Assembly (NCBI GenBank): GCA_002500745.1
Contig: DLST01000002.1
Coordinates: forward strand, 1 to 64,000
From: Sphingobacterium sp. UBA7855
GTDB taxonomy: Bacteria > Bacteroidota > Bacteroidia > Sphingobacteriales > Sphingobacteriaceae
Length of the DNA: 64,000 nt
Direction: 5' to 3'
Shown here: positions 18,153 to 27,392 of the stretch, piece after piece
How positions within the stretch are numbered: position 1 is the first letter of the stretch
How the letters are laid out: the number at the start of each line of letters is the position of its first letter
The notes under the pieces: model-generated
What the model was told of the DNA's origin: nothing
The model's input: the letters and a program-made list of their open reading frames with translations, nothing else
Databases searched by the model: none
Translations under genes and position numbers: made by a program

Positions 18153-18734
18153 ATGCTGTACAATCCCTTTGAACAGGTCACCAAAAATTCCTTTCGCGAG
18201 CTTGTTGAATCCGGCTATGTCGACTTTGTGCTGCAGCGCTTGGAGTGGCCCGATGTCAAGGAAAAGACAGGCTTTCTACTAAGACCCTATGATGATAAGG
18301 AAGCCGCCGATCAGCATGCCCATCAATTGGGAGCAAAGGAGGGAAGGGCCTTGCAGCTGCCGCAAGATGCCGATAAAATCGAAAGTTTGTTAACGACAGG
18401 ATCAGGCTATCGGATTTTTCTCCATACCGATATTGAAATTATCAAAAAGACTTTTCCGCAGTTGCGGGATGAGCGTCGTCAATTGGATTACAATTATGAC
18501 TATCTGGAAAACGTCCAGGCCATTACCTTTCCCAAGTATCCGACCCTGTATAAGGACAAGGATTCCAGCCAGCTGGCATTGACCGAGATGGAGTGGGGGG
18601 TATTGCCTACCTATATTGACGGTCCGAAGCTGCAGGCCGATCGCCGGCGCAATATAAACGAAGAAGATATGCCACCCATTTTCCTGTTTGAAATGCCCAA
18701 TGAAAAGTTGAGGCATTATCCAGTGTATACCTGA
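18153..18734 (+). CDS. hypothetical protein, SRAP-like segment, possibly degraded
   Basis: A 193-residue frame. Residues 1-90 are shared with the gene split by hipBA (7141 and 9246). Residues about 125-155, with ITFPKYPTLY and EMEWGVLPTYID, resemble the middle of Bacteroidota SOS-associated peptidases (SRAP/YedK family), which shield abasic sites in DNA. The catalytic Cys at position 2 and the NARAE motif of that family are not present. After the TGA the same frame continues for some 30 codons, so the gene may be truncated. G+C content is higher than its surroundings and like dnaE2. Function uncertain. Confidence 0.4.
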   Translation: MLYNPFEQVTKNSFRELVESGYVDFVLQRLEWPDVKEKTGFLLRPYDDKEAADQHAHQLGAKEGRALQLPQDADKIESLLTTGSGYRIFLHTDIEIIKKTFPQLRDERRQLDYNYDYLENVQAITFPKYPTLYKDKDSSQLALTEMEWGVLPTYIDGPKLQADRRRNINEEDMPPIFLFEMPNEKLRHYPVYT

Positions 18735-18839
18735 GAGGATATCCAAACCGCCCGGATCGAAAGCACCTTTACGAAGCTTTTGATTGGGAAGGATTGCCGC
18801 CATTGGGGAGTGATACAGTGCACACTTCGTTGTTTTAAA

Positions 18840-19001
18840 TCAATGTCCAATGGGTAGTTTAACGAAATATGGACCGAAATTTCCACTCAAGTTAGACGTG
18901 CAAGCATAGACACCAGATTTCGTATTATACCATTGATTTATCGACACAAGTTCAGGATCGCTATTGTTATTGCATTTATAAGCGGAAAAAAGCTGTAACA
19001 T
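18840..19001 (-). CDS. possible small protein or C-terminal fragment
   Basis: A 53-residue frame with an ATG. Its sequence looks coding, with a beta-sandwich feel: VSINQWYNTKSGVYACTSNL then GNFGPYFVKLPIGH. It is likely the end of a lost secreted protein rather than a full gene. No family is recognised. Confidence 0.3.
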   Translation of the reverse strand: MLQLFSAYKCNNNSDPELVSINQWYNTKSGVYACTSNLSGNFGPYFVKLPIGH

Positions 19002-19066
19002 GTCCTATTTTATAAACGATGAGGATGTGAGCTATTATTTTGGACTGGATTGTATTAGTGTAAAAC

Positions 19067-19870
19067 TCAAAATTCCACGGTATAAAAGTATAAAAACTGG
19101 AGTAGTCCCCATTCAATGCATTTACGAATAAATTCGCCCACATTCTTCGTATTAGTTTTCCTGAAAAGATTTTTACGATGTGTTCGAACCGTTTCCGGCG
19201 AGATAAAAAGTTGCTCAGCGATTTGTGGACTTGAATTTCCTCCCGCAATCAAAGGTAGTATTTCCATTTCACGTCTCGATAGCTTGGGAATACAATTTTT
19301 GGATGAAGATATTGACAAGTCCATTTGATAAAAATCACTCCGTGGTCCAAAACCCGAAACAAGAACAATTTTATTATTTGTTTGGGCGATATGATGTATA
19401 TCGGTGTGTATATTGAGTGCTGTCTGTAAGCGACCATCGTTATCCTTTTCAAGATGAATTGCCTGATGATGGAACATGTGATAACATCCATTCGCAGTCT
19501 GCATTCTAAAACAATAGGAGCTTTTGAGATACAGCTGATGCTGAAAGCCAATTTCTGCTATTTTGTTTATACATGCCTCTTCTGCCCGTAAAACAAAATC
19601 TAGGTCATCGGGGTGTATTTGGTCGATTATTGTCTTTAATGTCTTTGGCTGACTAAGGAAACCATGCACCTGCTTTGTATTATCTGATACCTGATCCAAA
19701 GAATAATCTGCTATATTAACTACATAGTAATAATATGGGCCTACTGAAAGGATATCTGTAAGATGTTCGACGATGGAATAAGACTTCTTTGGTAAAGGAA
19801 GTTTTGATAACGCATCAGGATAACTTTCCCAAAGGTCAGAAAGAAGATGTCGATATTCTTTTCGTTCCAT
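19067..19870 (-). CDS. LuxR family transcriptional regulator with PAS-like sensor
   Basis: A 267-residue regulator. Residues about 45-165 look like a PAS-type domain (YYYVVNIADYSLDQVSDNTK, then IHPDDLDFV, the standard PAS-adjacent motif). Residues about 195-255 form the LuxR/GerE HTH: LSRREMEILPLIAGGNSSPQ, then ISPETVRTHRKNLFRKTNT. There is no receiver domain, so it probably senses a ligand or redox state directly. This domain layout is common in Sphingobacterium. No operon partner is visible. Confidence 0.87.
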   Translation of the reverse strand: MERKEYRHLLSDLWESYPDALSKLPLPKKSYSIVEHLTDILSVGPYYYYVVNIADYSLDQVSDNTKQVHGFLSQPKTLKTIIDQIHPDDLDFVLRAEEACINKIAEIGFQHQLYLKSSYCFRMQTANGCYHMFHHQAIHLEKDNDGRLQTALNIHTDIHHIAQTNNKIVLVSGFGPRSDFYQMDLSISSSKNCIPKLSRREMEILPLIAGGNSSPQIAEQLFISPETVRTHRKNLFRKTNTKNVGEFIRKCIEWGLLQFLYFYTVEF

Positions 19871-20293
19871 AAACTACCATGTAAAAAAAAATTAATCTAG
19901 AATTGGATTTTCGGTCAAATAATACGGCTGTGTTTCGGCTAAAAACATTTTAATATACGGGAAATTTTTATTGCTGACAAATATTTATTCTATCTAGTCT
20001 TTGATTTTTAATGTACACGTCACTTTTCGTTTTAACGATACATCGTACTATTTTAGATGGTAATCGGATATGTATTCGATGTTGACAAAGCTTTAAAATA
20101 GTTAAAATAGGATACCCGTCAACAGAAGGAATTGGCCTCTCATAACAATTTTAATATAGAGCCTTTGGCTGGTGCATTCGTTCGAAGTGGGTATAGGCAG
20201 AGGTAACAAGGAAGAAGTGGTTGTGATATCGATCATCTCTTCCTTGTCTACTTTAAGATTTTTAGGATTGTTCAGTTATAATCGTATTATAAT
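19871..20293. other. intergenic region with an imperfect hairpin
   Basis: It holds the LuxR gene promoter on one side. Near the other end, 20206-20247 contains a 10-bp inverted repeat (ACAAGGAAGA / TCTTCCTTGT) with a 22-base interior that could terminate the leftward gene ending at 20294. A short frame (FNIEPLAGAFVRSGYRQ, about 20147) may be a coding remnant. Confidence 0.35.
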
Positions 20294-22024
20294 TTATCTT
20301 AAGCTTTTGATCATTGCTCTGGCATCCTTTGTCAGGCTATAAGTTATGGAGGCGAAAAATCCTATTTTATAAAAGTCTTTTGTATAGGAGGTAAGGTCAT
20401 TTACATTGGTAACTTGAACGCCATTGTAAGTCGATTTAAGCTGACGTACGTTTTTTAAAGATGCTCCGAGGGTTAAAAATATCCTTTCTCTTTTTCCGAG
20501 CAATGCCGTTGGCCCAATAAAGAAGTTCGAAATCTGTACTTTTCCAGATGTCACATCCAGTCCCATGCCGGCACTTCCTCCATAAGTGATGTAACCCGTT
20601 TTGCGCGTACTCATTGTTATTAGGCCGATTAAGGATGGTGAGATCACATTTTTTTTAATCGTATCGATGTAGTTAGCATTATTGATTTCGTATGTATCGA
20701 CTTTGTGATAATAAGCTGCGGCCAGACCTAGGCTGAGATCTACTCTAGTGCCTCCATATGTAGGCTGCTGATAGGTAAATTTTGTTGGTTTATAATACTT
20801 GTCCAATTCCTTACTATTCCTCTTTTTGATTTCGATCATAAATTGGACAAGGTCATTTTCAGGTTGGATGGGGTACGATTTGATTCGGAAACTTTCCTCA
20901 TTTTTTAAAATGGATGCTGCCCAGAGCGCCTGTTTGGAAAGATCGTCAAGCTTAAATTTTGACAGAAGAGTTGATAATTGGTCTGCCTTTGTTTTTAAGA
21001 AAATTGGATATGCTAATGTTTTAGATACACCGCTTGGCTCCATGATCTCATCCAATTGGTTAAATGATTTGAGTTTATAAAATGCATTGCTGAGTTCTGA
21101 ATAGCTTTTGTGATAATTATCTAATTTTTCGATATTATTGTATAAGGTATCCGATAACGCCCAAAGATTTGATTTTTTTACATCTTCATATTGGAGGTTG
21201 GGATTTTCTGTGATAATATCGATCTGTTTGGTCGTTCTGATTATTTTAAATATGTCTCTACAGTCTTTTATGTATTGCTGATATTTAGCACTAAATTCAT
21301 CGAGTAGGACATTATAGGCTAGTGTTTTTGTGATCTTATTATTTAACTGGATTATCGATTTTTCGCGCTCAGCTATTGTGTTTTTTAGGTCTTTGATGGC
21401 GGTATTTAGGTTGTTAATTTCGTTATCGTAATTTATAGTATCTGTTTCGGCCTTTTTTTTGACCTCAGCTAAGGCCAAATTTTTTAACTCAAGCTCACTT
21501 TTTAGATTTTCTATGTTAGATTGTAAGCTGATAAATTCTAAAGAATTATCTATTGATGTTTTATTATCCTTTTTAGCTTGTGAGTCCTCGCCTTTATATT
21601 CATTTATTTGGGGTAATTCGGCCGCAGCAGTAGCACTTTTATTTATATCGTTTTGATCCTGCACTAATTTTTCTTCGACGGCCTGCATATCTTTGCTATT
21701 TAAGGTTTTGAAAAAATCTAGATCGTAGAACGAACTTGCCATTATAGAATCTTTAGGCGTAATATGAACGTTGTATGCAAATGGATTTACATTTTCGACA
21801 ATAAATACCACTGGAGTATGTACTTTGATTTTTAGCAAATCTTTTGTGTAATCTCCTTTACTGAAATCATATACTATAAACTGTGTTCTGGGGTTGACAA
21901 ATTTATTTTTATCTCCTTCCGCTTTTTTTGGGAAACCGGCAGTATTTTTTTCTTTGGGCAATTCTTGTGTATATGCAAATCCTGTGCACAACAATAAAGT
22001 TAGAACGGTTAATTTTCTTTTCAT
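20294..22024 (-). CDS. hypothetical secreted coiled-coil protein with C-terminal barrel-like region
   Basis: A 576-residue protein with a signal peptide (MKRKLTVLTLLLCTGFAYTQ). After a 100-residue beta-rich part come an Asn/Lys-rich linker, a long coiled coil (residues about 165-235, IENLKSELELKNLALAEVKK onward), a helical region and, from about 420, strands typical of a small outer-membrane barrel (VDLSLGLAAAYYHKV, LTLGASLKNV). It may anchor to the outer membrane and span the periplasm. No named family is recognised. It stands alone. Confidence 0.55.
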   Translation of the reverse strand: MKRKLTVLTLLLCTGFAYTQELPKEKNTAGFPKKAEGDKNKFVNPRTQFIVYDFSKGDYTKDLLKIKVHTPVVFIVENVNPFAYNVHITPKDSIMASSFYDLDFFKTLNSKDMQAVEEKLVQDQNDINKSATAAAELPQINEYKGEDSQAKKDNKTSIDNSLEFISLQSNIENLKSELELKNLALAEVKKKAETDTINYDNEINNLNTAIKDLKNTIAEREKSIIQLNNKITKTLAYNVLLDEFSAKYQQYIKDCRDIFKIIRTTKQIDIITENPNLQYEDVKKSNLWALSDTLYNNIEKLDNYHKSYSELSNAFYKLKSFNQLDEIMEPSGVSKTLAYPIFLKTKADQLSTLLSKFKLDDLSKQALWAASILKNEESFRIKSYPIQPENDLVQFMIEIKKRNSKELDKYYKPTKFTYQQPTYGGTRVDLSLGLAAAYYHKVDTYEINNANYIDTIKKNVISPSLIGLITMSTRKTGYITYGGSAGMGLDVTSGKVQISNFFIGPTALLGKRERIFLTLGASLKNVRQLKSTYNGVQVTNVNDLTSYTKDFYKIGFFASITYSLTKDARAMIKSLR

Positions 22025-22141
22025 AAATTTTGCGACGCTAGGTATAATAATATTCAGCTTTAACCGGAAAATTCCATAAGGGGCCGGCTATGCTAAGTTC
22101 TGAAATTATAGTATCTAGGTAAATACCCCAAATGGGGTATT

Positions 22142-22275
22142 TTTTCATCATTCAAAAGAAATTAAATATTCATCCACAATAGGCAAGTCAGCTTCTAAAA
22201 AGTTGCATTCCCACAGTGGATCAGCATCTAATCGTATTACCTTGGTGTGTTCTATTGCTTTTATTCCACCTGATT
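22142..22275 (-). pseudogene. C-terminal remnant of a Nudix hydrolase
   Basis: The minus strand encodes GIKAIEHTKVIRLDADPLWE and EADLPIVDEY, matching the end of the intact Nudix protein at 23750-24115 (EVKALEHAQAIWVDANQL, AEADLPIVD). Only about 40 residues survive and the Nudix box is gone. Confidence 0.6.
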
Positions 22276-22283
22276 TTAGGTCT

Positions 22284-22312
22284 AGCACCTTAGTTTCCTA
22301 AGGTGCTTTTTA
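22284..22312 (+). terminator. hairpin with T-tract
   Basis: AGCACCTTAG / CTAAGGTGCT, a perfect 10-bp stem with a four-base loop, followed by TTTT on the plus strand. No rightward gene precedes it nearby, so it is probably left over from the degraded region. Confidence 0.6.
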
Positions 22313-22349
22313 CTTTTAGTACCCATGGGCGGTCCGATCTTATTATAAG

Positions 22350-22751
22350 CTATCCTACATAAATCTTTTTGAGGCGGCTGGTTAGCAATTCGATTTTCCC
22401 TTCCAAAATAAGGTGATAAAAGTTTTCGAAGCAATCTTGGTAGATTACCTGTTCGAGAGATTTTATTTCATCTCGGATTTGATCTTTGGGCATTGTACTA
22501 TAGTACTTATAGTCGTCAGTTTCCATTACATCGTCATCAAACCATTCATCCTCCAGATACTTGTAAAGATCATTTAAGTCCGCTACATCCTGACTTGTTT
22601 GAAAACAAGGGTGAAACCAAATCCAAAAATTTTCCTGATCTTTATAAGGATCGGGTAGTGGTACAACCACTGTACCACGGAATAAATCTCCAGGATGTTC
22701 CTTATACCTGAAGTGTGTGAACTTTTCATTTAAATTTTTCATGACAGTCAT
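22350..22751 (-). CDS. hypothetical protein
   Basis: A soluble protein of about 133 residues, rich in aromatic and acidic residues, with a proline-rich start (HPGDLFRGTVVVPLPDP) and a C-terminal helix. No family, signal peptide or membrane segment is recognised. The ATG at 22751 (or 22742) is preferred over an upstream TTG. It is flanked by gene remnants on both sides. Confidence 0.45.
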   Translation of the reverse strand: MTVMKNLNEKFTHFRYKEHPGDLFRGTVVVPLPDPYKDQENFWIWFHPCFQTSQDVADLNDLYKYLEDEWFDDDVMETDDYKYYSTMPKDQIRDEIKSLEQVIYQDCFENFYHLILEGKIELLTSRLKKIYVG

Positions 22752-23031
22752 TTGGTGCGAATGCAACAAATGCTGTACCGGAGAGATTATATTAGCGTCA
22801 AAGTCAATTTTTGAACAACATTTTTAAACAAATGGACAAAGTTATTCAGTATTGTTTATTTCATGACAGGCAAAGCCCTTAATATCCTAGACCATCAGGA
22901 AACCTCGTAGCGCTAAGAAAAAAAGCTAGATGAACAAGCGTTATATAGAGACATCAAATTCCAACTATCGTTAAAGGCGTAAAGGGCTTTAAATCAATTC
23001 AAAGTAAAATAATTTGAGTAAGGTAATTTTT

Positions 23032-23364
23032 TTAGTGTAAACCGAATGGTAGGGTAAAAATAGATTGCGGAATTATGCTAATCCCTAACGTAACCTTTGT
23101 CAGTTGGCGATCTTGTAGTGAACGAATATTATTCAATACCAATATATCCGTTACTGTAAAAAGTATTGAACCAAAAATCAAACACAAAAATAAGCCTTTG
23201 TCTTGGACTGTATTTTTTACAGTCGCAATACTAGGGTTCTCCAAATATTTTTCCAATCCAATGTTTTTACGTGTTAGTCCACGTATTCCGCCGTACATCA
23301 ATATTAAATATACCATTACGCAAGGAAGCAAGGCTATCAATATGGTGATCGTTTTGGTATTCAT
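23032..23364 (-). CDS. hypothetical small membrane protein
   Basis: A 110-residue protein with three hydrophobic segments: TITILIALLPCVMVYLILMY at the start, LFLCLIFGSILFTVTDILVL in the middle and a shorter one at the end. No family is recognised. It has no operon partner. Confidence 0.5.
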   Translation of the reverse strand: MNTKTITILIALLPCVMVYLILMYGGIRGLTRKNIGLEKYLENPSIATVKNTVQDKGLFLCLIFGSILFTVTDILVLNNIRSLQDRQLTKVTLGISIIPQSIFTLPFGLH

Positions 23365-23457
23365 TTCCAGAATAGGTTAGCTATTTTTAAATATTACGTT
23401 AAACTTCCTTTTACCAACATGCCTGTTAAACGAATTTATTCCTTTCTCAACCCTTAG

Positions 23458-23577
23458 TATTTTTATGTTATTGATAATATTGGTGAGGATGCGTTTAAAG
23501 AAGCAACTCTAAGCACCAGGTTTGAAGCTTGGCGGGTACCGATTGATCCCAATGAAAAGCTATATCCAGTTTTTTGA
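23458..23577 (+). pseudogene. C-terminal gene fragment, unknown family
   Basis: Open from just after a stop, it reads YFYVIDNIGEDAFKEATLST, RFEAWRVPIDPNEKLYPVF and a stop. The composition looks coding, but only the end of the gene is left. It overlaps the start of the HNH fragment, as if two restriction-type genes had been adjacent. Confidence 0.35.
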
Positions 23578-23746
23578 AAATGGGAATCTCGGAGCCTTTA
23601 GCCATGTTAAAAGAAAGAGTACCAGATATGGATTGGTACCACATAAGCCGATCTTGCTCTCGACTTTGGTTGAGCTTATTGAAAAGGGCATCGTGATCAA
23701 TAATCGCATTGAAGTGATTTCACTTCCTGAGATACCGTTGTGTTAA
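23552..23746 (+). pseudogene. HNH restriction endonuclease N-terminal fragment
   Basis: A 64-residue piece with HKPILLSTLVELIEKGIVIN, NRIEV, which matches the conserved start of a family of HNH-type restriction endonucleases (commonly HKPILLLSVIDLIEKG). Intact members are about 300 residues. The catalytic HNH domain is missing, cut off at the Nudix gene. Confidence 0.5.
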
Positions 23747-23749
23747 ATA

Positions 23750-24115
23750 TTAATCCACAATAGGTAAATCAGCCTCTGCCCAGTCGTAGTCTCTTAATTG
23801 ATTCGCATCTACCCATATGGCTTGCGCATGTTCCAATGCTTTGACCTCACCATTTAACAAACTGCATACGAAGGGGGACAGTTGTATAGAAAAATCAGAA
23901 TAATGATATTCAACAGTTGAAAGTGTGTTATTAATCTCTATATCAATATCGATTTCTTCTTTTATTTCTCTGCGAAGACAGTCCTCTTTTGATTCGCCTG
24001 GTTCGATTTTTCCACCGGGGAATTCCCATTTTAAAGGTAATTTCATCGAAGTGGAACGTTGACAAATTAATATTTTATCGGCATGTTCTATAATTGCACA
24101 GCTTACTTGTATCAT
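23750..24115 (-). CDS. Nudix (MutT-like) NTP pyrophosphohydrolase
   Basis: A 121-residue Nudix hydrolase. The Nudix box is complete: GGKIEPGESKEDCLRREIKE then EIDID (residues about 35-57), with the metal-binding EExE-type glutamates. The start VSCAIIEHADKILICQRS, the KWEFPGG segment and the length match the MutT/8-oxo-dGTP or CTP pyrophosphohydrolase group, which sanitises the nucleotide pool. A degraded copy of its end lies at 22142-22275. Confidence 0.88.
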   Translation of the reverse strand: MIQVSCAIIEHADKILICQRSTSMKLPLKWEFPGGKIEPGESKEDCLRREIKEEIDIDIEINNTLSTVEYHYSDFSIQLSPFVCSLLNGEVKALEHAQAIWVDANQLRDYDWAEADLPIVD

Positions 24116-24397
24116 AGTGATTTAAAGATAATCATTTACAGGCATAGCCGAATTGAAATTTACTACGTATGGGTTCCCGTAAAATTTATAGTTTGCAATA
24201 AACTAACTTCGGCATTTTAAAATTATCACAATAGAGATTTTTATAAATTTATTAATTCAAAATAAATGATGTATATTAGCCAGAGGTATTAGCCTACCTT
24301 GATAGAAAAGTATAAAACCGAATTTTAATCAGAGATAGCTCATATTTTAGAGAAATTAAATTAATTATACTTTTTTTGGCAATAAAATTATTATAAT

Positions 24398-25369
24398 ATG
24401 TTTTTAAAACTATATAACCTATCACCGAAAGATTTTAGTGGTAGCCGCGCTAAGGAAGACTTTACGACAGAAATACTTGCAGCTATGCTCAAAGCTGAGC
24501 CGCAATTTGCGGATGATTTTTATAACTTAATTCAATTGCCTAAAGATGATTATGTTGTCGAAACGCAGTTTCCAAGTGATCTAAGTTGTCAGTCCCCGTC
24601 GTGTATAATTGATTTAGTTTTAAAAGGAAAAACCAATCTATGTTTTATTGAAAATAAGGTGGAGTCAGATCTTGGCTTTGAACAATTAGAAAGATATTCT
24701 AAAGAGCTTGATTGTAATTCTTATAGTGGTAAATTTTTACGATACTGCACAAAATATCAAGAAGATGTTCCTAATATGGGGGGCAATTTTTTACATTTCA
24801 CTTGGCACGATGTTGCTCGGCTAATAAAACAGAAATATTTAAACAATTATTACCTAAATAGCTTTTACGACTATTTATTTCATCATGGTATGGCAAACAA
24901 TTATCAACTAACTGAAGAAAAAATTCAATCAGCTAAATTTATGCAAGATACGCTAAAGACTTTTCAGCACTATTTAAAAGCTTGTAAAGGTGATTTTGAA
25001 GGCGTTTTTAATTCTAAATCAAGCGAACAGACATTTACTGCATTACAGAGCAATAGAATCGGTTTTCGCATAAGAACTATGCTTGAAACAAATCCGCGAT
25101 TTAAGGAAGTGATGTATAGCATAGATATGGATACACAGTTGTTAAATGTACATTTATATTATCATAGAGATTGGTTAAATAGAGCCCTTTTTAAAAAAGC
25201 GGAAGCTCATGGATTTGACATTCATGATACTAATGAGGGACTTGCAATCCATCTTTTTGCTCCACTTTCAGCCTTCACCGTTTATGAGGATCCCACCAAG
25301 TTCATTAAAGAATGGTATTTAGAATCTTTTCATAAACTAAAAGATTTTATTGATGAGAATAAATTATAG
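24398..25369 (+). CDS. PD-(D/E)XK nuclease superfamily protein
   Basis: A 323-residue protein starting the defence island. CIIDLVLKGKTNLCFIENKV holds a D-x12-E-x-K catalytic core (D72, E85, K87), and FEQLERYSKEL matches the conserved QL..Y helix of PD-(D/E)XK family proteins found beside restriction and abortive-infection genes. The rest is helical with a beta-rich C-terminal domain. It could act as a nuclease effector or a restriction accessory. It stands just upstream of a GIY-YIG gene. Confidence 0.7.
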   Translation: MFLKLYNLSPKDFSGSRAKEDFTTEILAAMLKAEPQFADDFYNLIQLPKDDYVVETQFPSDLSCQSPSCIIDLVLKGKTNLCFIENKVESDLGFEQLERYSKELDCNSYSGKFLRYCTKYQEDVPNMGGNFLHFTWHDVARLIKQKYLNNYYLNSFYDYLFHHGMANNYQLTEEKIQSAKFMQDTLKTFQHYLKACKGDFEGVFNSKSSEQTFTALQSNRIGFRIRTMLETNPRFKEVMYSIDMDTQLLNVHLYYHRDWLNRALFKKAEAHGFDIHDTNEGLAIHLFAPLSAFTVYEDPTKFIKEWYLESFHKLKDFIDENKL

Positions 25370-25426
25370 ATCAAACTTTGTAGTGGAACATAAACAGCAT
25401 AAATTTATCTTCTAAACGATTTTAAA

Positions 25427-25867
25427 ATGAATGTAGTAGAAACACTCAAGCAACTAGGTTTTTATAGCATGAAAGGTAAATTTTATTTTAACCAAAAATC
25501 GGTGTTGAAAGAAGTTTGCAATATTCCTAGGAATAATAACATCAGTGGTGTTTACTTATTTTTCGACGATCTTACGAATGAATTACTATATGTTGGAATT
25601 AGTGGTAAGGTTGGGAATTTAGGGGAATTTAATCATAGAAAGGATGGTTTATTAGGAAGATTTATGAAAGGTAAACAATTCGGCGATCTGCGAAAGCGAA
25701 GTCTTTCATTAAAAATGAAGGAAGATGGGATTCAAATGTTGAGGATCCAATGGTATGTTACTTATGCTAATGGAGTTTTTGACATTCCTAGAGATATTGA
25801 AATTAGTCTGTTAAAAGCCTTTAAACTAGAGTACGCACGATTGCCTAAATGGAATAAAAGAAATTGA
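25427..25867 (+). CDS. GIY-YIG-like nuclease
   Basis: A 146-residue protein. The pattern GVYLFFDD (GIY position), LLYVGISG (YIG position), an Arg-containing DGLLGRF, a Glu in DIEISLL and a late Asn (PKWNKRN) follows the order of catalytic residues in GIY-YIG endonucleases. The first 35 residues look like a small helical preface. It lies 57 bp after the PD-(D/E)XK gene, likely in the same transcript. Confidence 0.65.
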   Translation: MNVVETLKQLGFYSMKGKFYFNQKSVLKEVCNIPRNNNISGVYLFFDDLTNELLYVGISGKVGNLGEFNHRKDGLLGRFMKGKQFGDLRKRSLSLKMKEDGIQMLRIQWYVTYANGVFDIPRDIEISLLKAFKLEYARLPKWNKRN

Positions 25868-26038
25868 AGACTTAAAATGGCACCGAGAAAATTACTTTAT
25901 TGAAGGTGGAAAGCGGTTTTTTAGAGCCATATTCAATTAGATCTGTTTTAAGAGATTTATTAACAATCTATAATTTTTTTTTAAATCTTTTGTTTATAAT
26001 GTTGAAAAAACATTGACAAATACCAAGACCTTAAATTG

Positions 26039-26046
26039 TATCTTTG
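26039..26046 (+). promoter_or_regulatory. promoter -7 element of the dnd operon
   Basis: TATCTTTG, a perfect TAnnTTTG match, with an upstream CATTGA near 26011. The dndC ATG follows about 30 bp later with an AAAAGGAG ribosome-binding site. Confidence 0.5.
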
Positions 26047-26075
26047 ACAAGGTTAATTTTAGAAAAGGAGTTTAA

Positions 26076-27383
26076 ATGGCGTTAAATGTCAGAGAACTTC
26101 AAGATGAGATCATAGATCAATATCTTGAAGAAGATAATAGTAGACCTTGGATTGTTGGGTTTAGTGGAGGAAAGGATTCGACAACTTTACTTCAATTAGT
26201 GTGGTATGCTATTGCTGAGCTTCCTGCTGAGTTGAGGACTCGTAAAGTGTACGTTGTATGTAATAATACCTTGGTTGAAAATCCCAAGATTATTGAATAT
26301 ACTGAGCGGGTATTAAATAAAATTCAACTAGCAGCTACCGAGCAGGCTATGCCTATGTATGTTCAACGCACAACACCAAAACTAGAAGAGACGTTTTGGG
26401 TTAATTTAATAGGTAAAGGATATCCTGCGCCAAATAATATTTTCCGTTGGTGTACAGAACGTCTTAAAATAAACCCTACCACTCAATTCATTTTGGAAGT
26501 CACCAAACAGGTCGGGGAAGCCATTATTCTTTTAGGGACTCGGAGTGCTGAAAGTGCAAATCGCGCTAAAAGTATCAAGAAACATGAAATAAAGGGGGAA
26601 CGTCTTCGTAAGCACATTATTCCTAATGCTTACGTCTATGCAACGATAAAAGATGTTGAGACGCCAGAGTTATGGCAATATTTAGCTCAAGTTCAATCCC
26701 CTTGGGGCGCGTCTAATAAAGAGTTAATTACATTATATAATAACGCAAGTGGGGGAGATTGCCCGTTGGTCATTGATACAACTACTCCCTCATGTGGAAA
26801 TTCTCGCTTTGGTTGCTGGGTGTGTACGGTTGTCAATAGGGATAAATCTATGGAAGCGCTAATTGCTAATGGAGAAGACTGGATGGATCCTTTAGTGGAA
26901 CTTAGGGATCTTTTGGCAGAGTCTCGGGATAATGAGGAACTCAGAGAGAAGAGAAGGAGGAATGGAACAATTACAGAGGGAGTTTTGGGACCATACATTC
27001 CTGAATTTAGGAAGGACTTTTTAACTGCGTTGCTTAGAGCACAAAAAGAGATTCAAGAATCTTATCCTGAGATGATATTAATAAACTATCAGGAGCTTGT
27101 GGCTATTCAGGTCATATGGTATAGGGATAATATATTCAAATATAAAGTAGCGGATATTTACAACAGTGTCTATGGAACCGCGATCTCCTTAGAGGCAGCC
27201 GAGGACGAACGACTTGTACGCGAAAAAGAATTACTCAAGAAGGCTTGTGGTAATAATAGTGATGATTTTGAACTTATCAATGAGTTGTTAACCTTACAAA
27301 AATCCAGAACAATTCTTATGAATAGTAGAGGATTACAGACTGATTTAGAAAATAGGTTAAAACAATTTGTTGTTGGGTATTAA
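26076..27383 (+). CDS. dndC: DNA phosphorothioation protein DndC
   Basis: A 435-residue member of the PAPS reductase/ATP pyrophosphatase family. The PP-loop SGGKDSTT (residues 30-37) binds ATP. Cysteines in FRWCTERLK and PSCGNSRFGCWVC are those that hold the Fe-S cluster in DndC. In known Dnd systems it activates DNA for sulfur insertion into the backbone, using sulfur delivered by DndA. The HIIPNAYVYATIKDV segment and length are typical. It is first in a dndC-dndD-dndE-mrr operon; dndB does not precede it here. Confidence 0.95.
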   Translation: MALNVRELQDEIIDQYLEEDNSRPWIVGFSGGKDSTTLLQLVWYAIAELPAELRTRKVYVVCNNTLVENPKIIEYTERVLNKIQLAATEQAMPMYVQRTTPKLEETFWVNLIGKGYPAPNNIFRWCTERLKINPTTQFILEVTKQVGEAIILLGTRSAESANRAKSIKKHEIKGERLRKHIIPNAYVYATIKDVETPELWQYLAQVQSPWGASNKELITLYNNASGGDCPLVIDTTTPSCGNSRFGCWVCTVVNRDKSMEALIANGEDWMDPLVELRDLLAESRDNEELREKRRRNGTITEGVLGPYIPEFRKDFLTALLRAQKEIQESYPEMILINYQELVAIQVIWYRDNIFKYKVADIYNSVYGTAISLEAAEDERLVREKELLKKACGNNSDDFELINELLTLQKSRTILMNSRGLQTDLENRLKQFVVGY

Positions 27384-27392
27384 ATATAACAT

